Positions 11,720 through 23,736 of a DNA stretch of 64,000 bases are shown piece by piece. Origin of the DNA: Ganoderma boninense (lineage: Eukaryota; Basidiomycota; Agaricomycetes; Polyporales; Polyporaceae); NCBI GenBank assembly GCA_002900995.3, contig CM035304.1:4025322-4089321 (forward strand), written 5' to 3'. The position numbers and the translations under genes were made by a program. Under the pieces are notes generated by a model that was not told the DNA's origin, made no database searches, and saw only the letters and a list, made by a program, of their open reading frames with translations. Positions within the stretch are counted from its first letter, which is position 1, and every line of letters begins with the position of its first letter.

Positions 11720-14417
11720 TCAGAGGCGGTCACCACGCCCAATCACCTTCACCTGCGGACACAAACATACATGAGAATCCGTGGCGAAAACACCGCAGCG
11801 AAAAAGCACAGGCAATCCGCCGGAAATTGTGATCAACACGCACCGTGAACCCGATCTGCTGGAGCTTCTCCACGTCCAGGATCATGCGCCCGTCGAACAC
11901 GAACGCGGGCTTGGACATTTGGTCGTACACCGCCTGCCAGTCGATCGCCTTGAACTCCTTCCACTCTGTCGCGATCACAATCCCCTCCTTCTTCTGGCAT
12001 GCCTCAAGCGCTGACCGGGCAATGTTGACATGCTTCTTGATCGTCTCTACTGGCCACGAGGGGAGCGCCTCGGACAAGTCCAGCCAAATCTGGGCGTCGT
12101 CCACCTTCGGGTCGTATATCGTCACATACGCGCGCTCCTGTAGGAAGTCTCGGATGAGCGAGATGGACGCCGACTCCCGGGTGTCGCCTGTATCCGCCTT
12201 GAACGCGAACCCGAGGACGGCGAGGTGCTACGGGAAGAAATGTCAGCTCTGAACCGGTAAGTGTGAGATGCTGCGTGCCCTCCCGCCCCGCGCATGGCAG
12301 TGATGTTGAGTAGACGGCACTGCGCCCCCGCAGCCTGAATGCAGCATCCCCCTCGCAGTACACATGGCTGTACTGTCCATCATGAGATTTGCCCACCAGG
12401 AACGCAGTTCCCGGCACAGTGAGAAAACCCGGGCGCAGTGAGGCCAGGAGCCCCAATAATTCGCATATTTTATTGCAGGTCAGGATGGGGGTAAGGATGG
12501 AGCTTATAGAAGACGGAGAGGTGAGGAGCAGTGCGAGCCTGTCAAATCGCTGTGGGTATATTGAAGTTCCGACATGGTCCCTCATACCGGACAACCGCAA
12601 CAGGTTCATGGCTGGGGCAAATGTCTCCAAAACCATGCCGGCCGAGCGACAATGACAGCGCATGGACGGCGTGTACTCAATTGATAGTCCATGTATGCGA
12701 GCGAGACGCGGTGCAACATGGAGGGGACAGTGAAATGCTCGTTGACGAGAAACGCGGAGGCACGTAGCAACGTCGAGTAAGGACGCACCTTGCCCGTGAT
12801 CGTGTTAAACAGCGTGTCGACCACCGTCTTCGAGAAGCGGCTCTTCTGGTACTCGTTCATCTCCACGACTTGCCGCCAGTACGCCGCGACCTGCGGCAGG
12901 TGCAGGCTCTCGGAGAGGTACACGAGGTTGAGGATGTCCTTCTGGAAGCAGGACCCGCCGAAGCCGACCGACGCGCGGAGGAACTTGGGGCCGATGCGCG
13001 AGTCGAAGCCGACGGCGTGCGCGACCTCGTCGATGTTCGCGCCTGTCGCCTCGCAGATCGCAGACAGCGCGTTCACGGACGAGATGCGTTGGGCAAGCAT
13101 CGCGTTCGCCGCGAGCTTTGAGAGCTCGGATGACCAGAGACCGACAGTGAGGATACGTTCACGCCTGCAGGACCGATGAGCGTTAGCATGAGGCACTTGG
13201 CACGCGGATGATAGGATGGAATATCAAAGAGGTTATTCAAATGCGCGACCTTAGCATTGAATACGTGCCACACAGTCGCGCATGCGCTGACCGGCGTAAA
13301 GCCAAGATCTGACGCGGTTGAAAATCGCCATGCCGTACGCAACACGACCAACAAATGTGGCCATGATCGCACACAGCCATCATGCACGAGGGCGGGAAGA
13401 CGTAATGGAAAAGGGAGGAAACGACAAGGCGAAAGCACTCACGGCACCCAGTTGGCGTACACCTGCGCCAACGCCTCGCATGCTTCCTTGCCATCCTGTG
13501 TCTGGAGCGAGCCGATGAGTACGCGGTCAGGCTTGAAGAGATCGGTGATGGCCGTGCCCTCTGCGAGGAACTCAGGGTTGGAGAGGATGTCGAAGCGTGT
13601 GCCGGGCTTGGAGTTCGCCTCGAGGATCGTGCGCATCGACTCCGCTGTCCGGCAGGGCACGGTCGACTTCTCGACGACGATCTTGTTCGTCGTCGCGACG
13701 GCTGCGATGCGCCGCGTCGCGGACTCCACGTAGCTGACGGAGGAGACGGGGATACGGAGAGGATGACATCGCCGCGGGATAGACGAGGAGGAGACAACGC
13801 GGAGAGGGGTTCAGTGCATAGAAGCCGCATATATGCACATGGTAGCGTTGGAGGTAAGGTGGAGGGACCGGAGGCGCACACAAAGGCACGTTTAGAGTAG
13901 GCAAGGGCTAAGAGAGGGAACTGCAGGAGGACGTACTTGAGATCCGCAGCAAACCCGGCCCCGACGCCCGACTTCTTGGTGGGAGTGTTCACGGACACGA
14001 AGATGAGGTCAGCCTCCAGGATGGCCTTGTCGACGTCTGTGGAGAAGAAGAGGTTGCGGCCGCGTGCCTGCCGGACGACCTCCTCGAGGCCGGGCTCGTA
14101 GATCGGGAGCTTGAAGTTGGGGCTGTTCCACGCATCGATGCGGGCCTGGTTGAGGTCGACGATGGTGACCTGGATGTGGGGGCACTTGAGGGCGACGACG
14201 GCGCACGTTGGGCCACCTAGGGTGGATCGTCGTCGACGAGAGCGTTGTTAAACCTTGTCCGTCCCTGTAATCGCGATAGCCTCCCGGCGACTCACCGACG
14301 TATCCTGCACCGACTGCCAGGGCACGCCAAACCGGTCAGCCTCTCTCTGTCGTGCGAACGCTCGCCAAGACACTACGACGTACTGCAGCAGATTTTGGAG
14401 ACCTTGACGGGGGCCAT
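11720..14417 (-). CDS. UGD1: UDP-glucose 6-dehydrogenase
   Basis: Oxidises UDP-glucose to UDP-glucuronate with two NAD+, supplying UDP-glucuronate and UDP-xylose for wall and capsule-like glycans in the cytosol. The spliced start is [19 protein letters not shown], with the NAD-binding glycine motif split by two introns (ATG at 14415-14417). Following motifs are [33 protein letters not shown] and [13 protein letters not shown]. The central helix region ([20 protein letters not shown]) leads to the catalytic cysteine in [12 protein letters not shown]. The C-terminal domain has [26 protein letters not shown] and, in a final tiny exon, [10 protein letters not shown] with the stop at 11720-11722. 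At least six introns are present. Length and motif order are normal for the family. Confidence 0.94.
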
Positions 14418-17400
14418 GGAGGACGACGATGGAGGTGATAAGGGGAGAAGGTGGTCGGGCTGCTGGACGTGTGCGGGTTTATGTAGCCTGTAGAGTAGGG
14501 TCCACTGGCGGCGCTGGTCGAGGTGCGCCAAGACTCCTGGCCGGTACATTCATTTTCGGGGCTCTTTCGCCTTCTGACGGTTTGCGAATCACTGATTCAC
14601 GATCTAGAACTCGGCATGCCCTCCCCATGCAATGCGCATGGCTCGCATATATTCTTACGGGTGTAATACTGTGTAATACGAGGCAACTCAATATGTATGA
14701 CCCCAGAAATCAAAGAATCCCTCTAAGATCGATATCTGTCTGAACGAAGGGCGGCACTGGCAACTGTCGACTCGATCTAGAGCCGCGGTTGCTACATTTA
14801 CTTCAACAAACAATGAAGCAGCCGGATCCGGATGCTATTCGACGCGCCATCGGGCTACTGTTTAGACATGAAACTGGGAAGCTGAAGATGCCGATACTGC
14901 GCGAGCCGCGGTGACGTCGGTGGATGGGAAGAGCGTGTCGTATGGATCAAATGCGAAATCCAAATTGTTTGATGTCTTACCCGTCCGGCAAGTAGCTGCG
15001 ATTCGCTGATCCCATACAGACAGAAGTATCAGTACAGAAGATACCGCAACCCCGACATGAAAACTAAGTCGAGCCTGAGGTGTCCGGTTGCTAATGTAAG
15101 TAGGCAGCTGTCTACAACAGCAGGACTACAATTCCGAGTTCCAAACCTTGCGAACATACTCACGATGCCCGTACGATCAGCGCACTCCAATGAAGCTCTA
15201 TGCTGATGCGGGTCGTTCGGGTGTATGACTACGACGTGAACTTCAGCATAAAACAGATGACATTGCTTCACGCACTTGCTTTTAAAGCGAACCCACGAAT
15301 CCGAATGCTGAGTGAGACCCATGCCTCCTTTCGGGCCAGCCGAACAGGCATATCTGTACGTCAGCAGAGCAACAGCGAACAAGGTGAGATAATTCACCAA
15401 CATTCCGCAGTACGAACGAAGGCGGTATGATGTAAAGCAGTCGGCATCCAACGGCCAGTAAGCCCGCGACGTGAATGACCAAAGTTCGTTCCACGTTCAA
15501 TCCGGGTCCGGACATGGAGGCTCGAGCAGTCAGCGGACGTGTTCAAGCTTGAGACGTGAAGGAGGCAGCTCTGTCCTCCGGCGTCCGCTGGATGTTGAAG
15601 ACGCGAATAAGGCTGCCTTCTGCCAGCGAAGCGACGTCTATGGATAGCGGGGAACGAGGATGCCCTGACGGAACGTGTTTCTAGCACAGCGAGGAGCGGC
15701 AGAGATGAATGCCGGTGAGAATTGGAACTGAAGCGCGGCTGGCTGGTCCGAGGGTTGCTGCACACCTGGGGTTCTTGTCAGCGATCGCTGCTCATCAGTT
15801 TTTGCACGGCACACCGGTTACGTACCTGGCTGACGCGTCGTGGGAGTGGAATGGCACGGAGGACACACTGTGGCATTCGGGGAACACTTCCATGTTTGAA
15901 AATCTAGAGCCAAGGGACGTACCGCGGTTTGGGAAACATAGAGCAGAGCATGTGGCCAGTGTCAATGGGACGGAGATGAGGCTGCTTATCCGGTACCTCG
16001 ATGTTCTTCGTAGTCATCGGTACGAGAGTTTGGAGGAAATATCTCTGAGGAGCATGCCTTTGCCATTGATTCTGAGCCAGAGGCACGGCAAGATTGAGGT
16101 TGGATACGAGAGCTCGGCGCAAGACTGACCCCCATCCCCGTGGATTTGCATCTAGCGACACCTGAGAGGCACAACGAACGAAGAAGGACGATTGGGTGTC
16201 ATAAGTGGTCTCCAGGATAGCGAACATCCAGCGACTAGAAGTCGAAACTTGCAAAGTTCTGCACGGGAACCCAGTGCTTCGTACACCTGCAGATCTTGTC
16301 CGAGTCGCCGCCGACACAATTGTACGGCTTTCTTTGACTCATGTTGCCCGTGAGGTGGACCCCGGATGAGATAAAAAGGCGATGATGGAAGTCGGGATAG
16401 GCATATGCAGCCGCCGACATTGGGAGAGCAAGAGAGGCAGGAAAAGGTTCGACAGACGCGGATGTCCGGGAGGCCCGAGGGAGAAGAGAGGGAGAAAAGT
16501 AGGATTTAGCGCCATGCAGAAGCGCGCGGCTAAAATCGGGAGCGCCGGCCGATCTCGTCGGCGCTTTACCGGCGCTCCGTTCACGATCATCCTGCTCTTC
16601 CTGGGTCCATCATCATGTCCACCTTAATCCTGTGCTTCTACAAGTTATCCTCCTAGCCTCCACGATAACGGTCCTCGCGTAGGCGGGTGCGCGAGAACAT
16701 ATCTTTTAGACTGTCTCGAAGTTTTGACCGTCCTAGCAGGCTTATCTCCGAGCACAATTTTCATAGAACAGCGCACTGAACTTGTTACGTCTGAACGAAT
16801 GTTATGTTTTTACACCTTCTCTACCTCCGTAGGCCGGGGAATCTCACAAGACAATGCAGTAAGCATCTTCTCCCGCTTTGAGGTCTTCTTCGTGCCTCAC
16901 CATCCGCCGCGACTGTGTGCTCATGCCGTACTTCGGTCAGGCTACAGGATCTGCTCGCGGAGGCCTGGCCTCCCATCGAACTCAAATGCTGGCTAAACGA
17001 GCAGCTCTTCATCTTTGTAGCGGCTCAGGGCACAAGCTCGAATATGTCACTTAAGGCCGTGTGCTGCCAAGTGTGTTCGCGCGACGCGGTTACGTGGATA
17101 CTACACTCGCATGCCCGCTTTGGGCCATCCCTTCGCTCGGCTATACGCCCGATGCGCCGTCGCGTGGGTCCGCCATGGGAACGCCCTCCCCTGCCCGGGG
17201 CCCTCGATCACGAAGAACCCTCTGATGCGCCATTCAGACTCGGTGCGCTTACCGTTCGGGCAACCTGCAGTCTTCGAGAATCGCCTTGCACGTTGCTGTG
17301 GCGTTCTTGATTCTTGAATCTTATTTCGCGCACGACTGTACTTAAAGCCGCTGTCGCGTGAGCTCATACGTTGCTCCTGCTGGACAACTCACCCCCCCGC

Positions 17401-17443
17401 ACCCATTCCGCCTCGACTTCAAGCTCGGACGCTCGCCATCCTT
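14418..17443. other. Three-kilobase stretch without a supported gene
   Basis: Lies upstream of both UGD1 (minus) and the DUF6533 gene (plus). It has several open frames of 60-140 codons on both strands, but none has a recognisable domain, a convincing exon chain or a signal peptide. A small minus-strand frame starting MSQRKPYNCVGGDSDK (from about 16342) has a TTTTTATC element about 40 nt upstream and might be a short lineage-specific gene. I cannot extend it into a full model. Confidence 0.4.
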
Positions 17444-19608
17444 ATGGCGGTGTCGGGCCTGGCAGCTGGCCTCGCTACGGAGCTCGAGCAGCTCAGAGAA
17501 GTGGCCGGAGATATATATGTAGCAAATCTCTGTACCGGTACGACTCCTTCGAACCTGAGCCCGACTCTTTGCTGACGGAGCATCTCGCCACAGTCGCTGC
17601 TGCTGTTTGGCTCGGTTATGATATCTTGGCGACTTTGCCAGAGGAGGTCAGCTTACTACGGATTGCACGAGGAGCGGCACGTTAGCTGACGGCTAAGCAG
17701 ATATCATACGTTTGGAGGTATGGTATCTCCTATTATCCTCCGGGATTCTTCATTGTAACACTCAGTAGAGCAAGGTGGTCGGTCCCGAAGTTCCTGTACA
17801 TCGCTGTGAGATACTATCCATTGCTCTCGCTGGTGTAAGTCCTGGTTGCAATGTGCCATTCTACAAAAATTCTGATTATATCCAGGGTCTCTGCCTTTGG
17901 TACGAAGGTCAACGTCTCGTTAGCGTCTCGGTATTAACTAAAGAAATTTCTTCGCCTACAGTTGGGACTAGTTGGAACATCAGCCTCTCAGTGAGTGACT
18001 ATTGGATAGGTCGACTTGAAGTCCTCGCTGACTTATTCACCTGCAAACGTAGTTGTAAGATCGTTGTTCTAGTCTCATTTTCCCAATTCTCATCCTATGT
18101 GCGTAGTTGCAAGAGATGGATATGGCTGCAAGCATAGTCAGTGCGATTCGCTCTCCTGTACAGTCACCAATCTCACATCTTGTGTCTTAGCAATGGTACA
18201 TTACTGACGGCCTTCATTGGGGAGGCCATGTTCTTAATGCGGCTATATGCGGCGTATTCACAAAGCAAGCTAAGTGCGTGACTGAGTTCACCGGCTGTGA
18301 TTTAGACCTGATTTATCAATTGTCATCGTCTATAGTCCTTGTGATCATTGTCTCCTTGTACACTGGTATGTCGCAGCTGTCATGTATTACAAACGATACT
18401 TACTCATGTATTATGTGCAGCCGAGCTTGCGGTACGTTGTCCTTGGTTTCTCCCCTCAATTCAGCTGAAAGTATTGTCGGCAGGCCGGGGTTGTAACGGC
18501 CACCCTTATCGTGACGTCTCTGGAAGTCTATCAACGACCAGCTTTCATGCCATTCCCCGGCTGCCTCGTTAATCCACCAAGCCACCCTGAATTAACGATC
18601 ATGTCATGGTACGTCTGCAATACACATAATTATTGATACCGATGCCTGATGGTATCGTTGCAGGTCTATAGCCCTTGGAACTACATGTAGGTGTCGACGC
18701 CATATTTCTCTGGGGGATGCACTTAAGCGATGTTCAGGTATCTACTTCTTCCTCATCCTGTACAAGTTTGCCCACAACCTCTCTCTGCGGCGAGAGGGGT
18801 CCTCTCCTGGCAAGGTCTCGATTTGGGAATTGGGGACGCTGAGTCCGCTTCTTTACGCCTTCCTGCGGGATAGCGCGTTCTACTTCTTGCTGTGAGTGAT
18901 AAACGAGCTACTACCTCCTGCCGTCCGTATCTTGACGTTGTCTGCTATCCAGAGTGTTCGGTAGGTCCCTTCTGAGGCGCACTCTGCTTCCAAAGTCTAA
19001 CTTTAGAAACTATTTCAATTGTTCAGCCGGTAACTTCATGAATCTCATCCTTGAGATCATGTTCCAAGGACGTGCGCTATCAATACTAGGCACCAACTGG
19101 CTTTCCGCCATATACTCTGTCTCCGTAAGTGCTCAGTCTTCTCTGTTCCGCCGAACCACGGCTAACCGCAGCCGTGCAGGCATCCCGAGTGTGTCTCAAC
19201 ACTCGAGAGTCGATCCAGCGGCGACGCTTCGAGATGGACACGGCTTGGCTCGGGGACATGGATGTGGATGCGCTCGACACCGCCATTCCAGGGTCCCACG
19301 ACCAGACCAACCGCCGGCCCGACGCTGAGAACATCGATGACAGCAGACGCTCTCCCATCGTCGTGTTCACGCGGGATACGAGCAAATTCAGCTTGCGGCG
19401 TTCTTGTGGGTCTTCGATGTCGCAGGGGGAACTCTTCCATGGTGCTGATGGATTCGGAATAGCGTTCGATTCGGAAGCGAAGCAGGACGGCTTTCTCACC
19501 CCGTCGACGGCGAAGGACAAGAAGCGGGCCTCCGCGGTCACGGAGGACTTCGAGCTCGTCTCTGTCCTGTCGTGGGGGGCCGACGAAGGCATCGGGCAGG
19601 CGTCGTAG
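17444..19608 (+). CDS. DUF6533-type multi-pass membrane protein
   Basis: The predicted start is MAVSGLAAGLATELEQLREV at 17444. After the first intron (acceptor about 17593) the frame continues VAAAVWLGYDILATLPEEV. Later exons give WRSRARWSVPKFLYIAVRYY, matching the DUF6533 pattern in which a helix is followed by an acidic turn, a Trp-rich loop and RYxPL. Further helices include LTAFIGEAMFLMRLYAAYSQ. The last membrane exon (MNLILEIMFQGRALSILG) leads into a long cytosolic tail rich in Asp, Ser and Arg (DTAWLGDMDVDALDTAIPGS to SWGADEGIGQAS, stop 19606-19608). The family is large and functionally uncharacterised in Agaricomycetes. Many short introns make the middle exons uncertain. A second copy of the 3' end lies at 55789-56580 and an error-rich one at 57154-58319. 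Confidence 0.68.
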
Positions 19609-21149
19609 CCGGGAATTTGGACCTAAGGCTGCGAATTCGATCTTCCCAACTTGCTCCCAGCGGACATTGCATTCGATACCCTCGCTTTCTAGACCGGACT
19701 CTGCTACTTTGGACTTCAAGTTGAGCAAGTGTACTATTTGTAACAAGCACGATAGAATCTCCGAGTCAGATCGTTCCGGTCGAAATACTTCAAACAAAGT
19801 GTGCTCCTTGGTCCATGTGGCTTACTCACGGAGTTTACAGCTGCAGGTCAGAACAGCGGTTAGCTGCACTCAAAGTAAATAGGATGATCCTCTGCACTAT
19901 CCATACACTGGTGAGGCGTGACAGGTACGTACGTGGACGTAATGAGACAGTTGTATGTGCACTTGCACCCTGAGAACCCACTGATGACTGTCATCGGAGT
20001 TGTGCATCGTACTCAGGCTGACGGGATTGCTTGGCGTACCAAAGTTAGGCCGAAGCACGTCTATGATCTAAAAGAAGCACTAAAGTAAGTAACACCCGTC
20101 CAATCCAAGATCTGCTTGTTGATCAATCAATCACTCAGATCTGCCGTCGTGTCGTATGAATACTATGTCGTTTTTTTTCTGCCGTTGTTGCACTTTGTGG
20201 ACTGTTAGCGTTCTATTTACCGCCAGGAACACATTCAATCCTTCTCGACATGCTATGCATTTATTTCTACTTATTCAACGCCTTCCGGAGCTCAGCGCTC
20301 AAATTTCAATATCTAATATCCAATGTCCAGAGCCTGAGTCTGTGCGTCAGCGCTTTGGCGTTGAGTCAATGTCTCAGAAGGTCTCAAAATGCGCGCGTGA
20401 GTAACGCTTGCTTACCCATATATTCACGGAAGGGGATAAGCCCCATCTGCTGATTTCCATTTCGATTTTCAAGGAATACAGGTCGTAACGTAGATCCCAA
20501 GCTCTATCACAATTTCAGATTGAGGCGGCGCTATGTGAACTTCGGATGAGACGGACTGAAGCTACGCATTCCAGCCATGATATCGATGTTATGGAATTGC
20601 TGATCCGTCGTGGAGCGGGTTTCTCTCAGAAGCCTGCTTTTGTGCCTTACGCTTTCACTAATTCAGCGCCCCCCAGACTTGGCAGCGCGACAGCCAACAT
20701 TGCTGGCGAGTAATAATTCACTTTGTATCGTGTTGGGAGCTGTGACGCGGTGATACCAGTGACCCTCCTACAACATGTATGGTCTGGAAGTCCTTGGCGA
20801 GGTTCTTCACCTATGGATGATGTCCGCCTGAGACCGGGAGAAAGCCTCGGAGCAAGGCACCCGACTCAGTGTGAAGTCGCTATGAGGGCAATCAAAGTGG
20901 ACTCAAGGTTTTGTCATCAATACATGCTAACGCTGCGGGGATTCTCATGCTATGTACCTGGCCGCCCACAAGAACGCCAACACTGCCACGCACAGCTACA
21001 ACTGCACAGCTACGTCGGGCCCGTGCCCCAGTATTGTACCGACATCGACGCGGTATAAGTATATCTCGCTGTCGCGGTATCTAAACTCTTGATCCTTGAC
21101 AGCCAGTTGGACTCAGCGTCCGACTCGTCTTGGTACGAAATTCACCCCC
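19609..21149. other. Intergenic stretch upstream of the P450
   Basis: About 1.5 kb between the DUF6533 gene and the P450 start. No open frame has recognisable similarity. The corresponding stretch of copy 2 (54647-55788) is shorter and differs more than the coding parts do, as expected for non-coding DNA. Confidence 0.5.
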
Positions 21150-23441
21150 ATGGCTATCTCGCTCTTGTTACAAGGGCTCTCGGTCGCCTTCGTTGCTTTG
21201 CTCGCCCCCGTCTTATGGAAGCTTGGCCCATACCTCCTTGCCCCATTCCGGTCCTCCCTCCTCAACCTTCCTGGTCCACCGAGTCCAGGATGGCTCTTCG
21301 GAAGTCTCAAGGACGTTTTCTACTCAGACGGCGATATCATCGACGAGTGGATCGAGGAGTATGGCTGGAATGTCATGCATCGAGGGTTCCTGAACGTATG
21401 TGCCTCACTTCCAGGTCTATGCACGGTCCCAGTGAACGTGAACACGGACACGCCCGGATCACATCTCAGATGCCTCGGCTATTCGTCACGGACCCTCGCG
21501 CTATGAGCTACATCTTAACGCACTCGGCTGACTACCAAAAGCCAGAAGAGGAACGGAAGAACCTGTCTGATATCTTGGGAAGAGGTTGGTCGCTATGTCC
21601 TCACGGCATTCTTAAGGGATCCTATCCACGGAGGGTGATCAACATCGGCAACAGGTGAGTGATCACTTTTCGTTAGCTTCCCAATTGGCCCAGTGTTTGA
21701 CCACAATGAATCCGTAGAGGAGGGTGTTGGTAAGCAGCTCACGGCTCGTGTACGTTCAGGAAAAGGGATCCAATACTGCATCCATCATAGAACCCTGCCT
21801 TTGGACCATCTCAAATCCGGGAGTTGACGGACATCTTCGTGAGCAAGTCTAACGAGGTACCTCCACCACAAAGTTCATCCGAAGCACGGACTCCGATAAC
21901 AAGCCTTACAGCTCCGAGATTTGTGGATCTCGACGATCAATGCTCAAGGCAACGTAGCGCGCATCGACGTCCTCAAAGACTTAAGCAAGATGACCCTCGA
22001 TGTCATCGGACTCGCGGGTATGGCCACCTTCACTGTTTTCGCTCTCTCTAGCTGAGTATTTCCTAGGGTTCAATTACAGCTTCAACTCACTTAACCCTCA
22101 CGATAAGCCGAACGAGTTGGGCCAGCTCTTCGTAGACGCCTTCAACGTCCCGGACAAGATACCCATCCTGCTCATACTTCGGACATTTTTCCCGATGCTC
22201 CGCTTCATTGTGGGTGTTCCCGAAAGCATCGAAGCGGTGCCTTGGCTTCCGTATTAAGCATGCCATATTTCAGCGCGACAAGCAACTCAGGAGGATTGCT
22301 GAGGCTAAAGCGGCGATGCACCGGATCGGCATGCAGCTCATCTTGGAAAAGAAGGCAGAGATTGCCCGCGGGCTCGCAGAGAGGAACGAGCAGGAGAAGT
22401 CGCTCGACGGAGCCGAACGCAGGGATTTGCAAGGCAGGGATCTGCTTACTCTGCTCATTAAAGCGAACATGGCGGCGGACATTCCGGAGAGCCAACGACT
22501 GTCTGACGAGGATGTTTTGGCCCGTGCGTATCCTTCACGCTCGTCTTATCCATTCGTTAACCTATATTGCGCTGTAGAGGTACCCACCTTCATGGTTGCG
22601 GGCCATGAGACCACAAGCACGGCAACAACCTGGTGCCTCTTCGCCCTGACTCAGAACCCACGTGTGCAGCAGAAGCTTCGCGACGAACTGCTTAGTGTCG
22701 AGACCGAAACCCCTACAATGGACGAACTAAACGCCCTTCCGTACCTCGACATGGTCGTCCGCGAATCTCTGCGTCTCCATGCTCCCGTCCCGGCAGCGAT
22801 CCGTATCCCTATCAAGGACGATGCCATCCCGGTCAGCGCACCCTTCACGGACCGTAACGGGGACGTCCAGGATAGCATCAAGTAGGCTGACTGCAGCCCC
22901 TTACGCCTTGGTAAATTTATGGGTCTAACTCGTTCACTTCGATAGGGTCGACAAGGGGAGCCCCATCATCATCCCCATCCGAGCCCTGAACAGACTCAAG
23001 TCCGTGTGGGGAGAGGACTCTTACGAGTTCAAGTGCGCCTCTTCCGCCCTCCCATCCTTCGTACCTCACACCCTAACGATATGCGTCACGTAGGCCAGAG
23101 CGATGGGAGAGTCTCCCGGAAACGACCGCGAACATCCCAGGGGTGTGGGGACACATCCTCACTTTCCTCGGCGGGCCGCGTGCGTGCATCGGGTACAGGT
23201 TCAGCCTCGTCGAGTACGTACCTCGTGTTCTGCCCACCCGAGTGCACCCTTCTCACTCTCGTTCGCGCACAGGATGAAGGCGCTCTTGTTCGCGCTCGTG
23301 CGCGCGTTCGAGTTCGAGCTCTCCGTGCCGCCGTCGGATATCATGCAGAGGACGATGGTAGTGACGCGGCCGCTCTTGCGGAGTGCACCCGAGCAGGGCA
23401 CGCAGATGCCTCTGTACATCAAGCCGGTTAAGCGGGGTTGA
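21150..23441 (+). CDS. Cytochrome P450 monooxygenase (copy 1)
   Basis: Membrane-anchored ER monooxygenase. The start (21150) gives [20 protein letters not shown], a signal anchor, followed by the proline hinge [14 protein letters not shown]. Ordered motifs are [16 protein letters not shown] (C-helix side), GFNYSFNSL, the oxygen-binding I-helix [14 protein letters not shown], the ExxR pair in [13 protein letters not shown], the PERW-like region and the heme-thiolate loop [14 protein letters not shown]. The end is [11 protein letters not shown], stop 23439-23441. About nine introns are needed. The substrate and CYP family cannot be read from sequence; architecture is like fungal CYPs that act on lipids or xenobiotics. 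Converges with the biotin-protein ligase gene, with about 0.3 kb between stops. An allele-like copy lies at 52346-54646 and a decayed relative at 1-1157. Confidence 0.9.
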
Positions 23442-23736
23442 GGCGGTCTGGATCGGCGTGCAAGTGCAAGGGGGTGGGTTCTGCATAGGAAGCTGAATCT
23501 TTGCACTAACGAGACGCGGTCCCTCCCCGGGGCGGGATAACGTCGATAGTTAACTCCTTCACAGACCCGTACACGTTTACAAGTATTCCCACTCACAAAT
23601 TCTATGCAGTCTCTTTGAGGTCCGCTCATACACGTACGTCATTGCGACCTTCGCCAGCTCCAGCCAGCGATTTCAAGAAAAGAATGAGACTCCAACGGCC
23701 TAGCTTCAGGTCGCGACATTGCTCCCAGGTCTTGTG

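Noticed and set aside
15029..16420. Possible minus-strand gene (several open frames of 60-140 codons)
   Set aside because: No recognisable family, no consistent splice chain, and overlapping frames on the plus strand look equally good.
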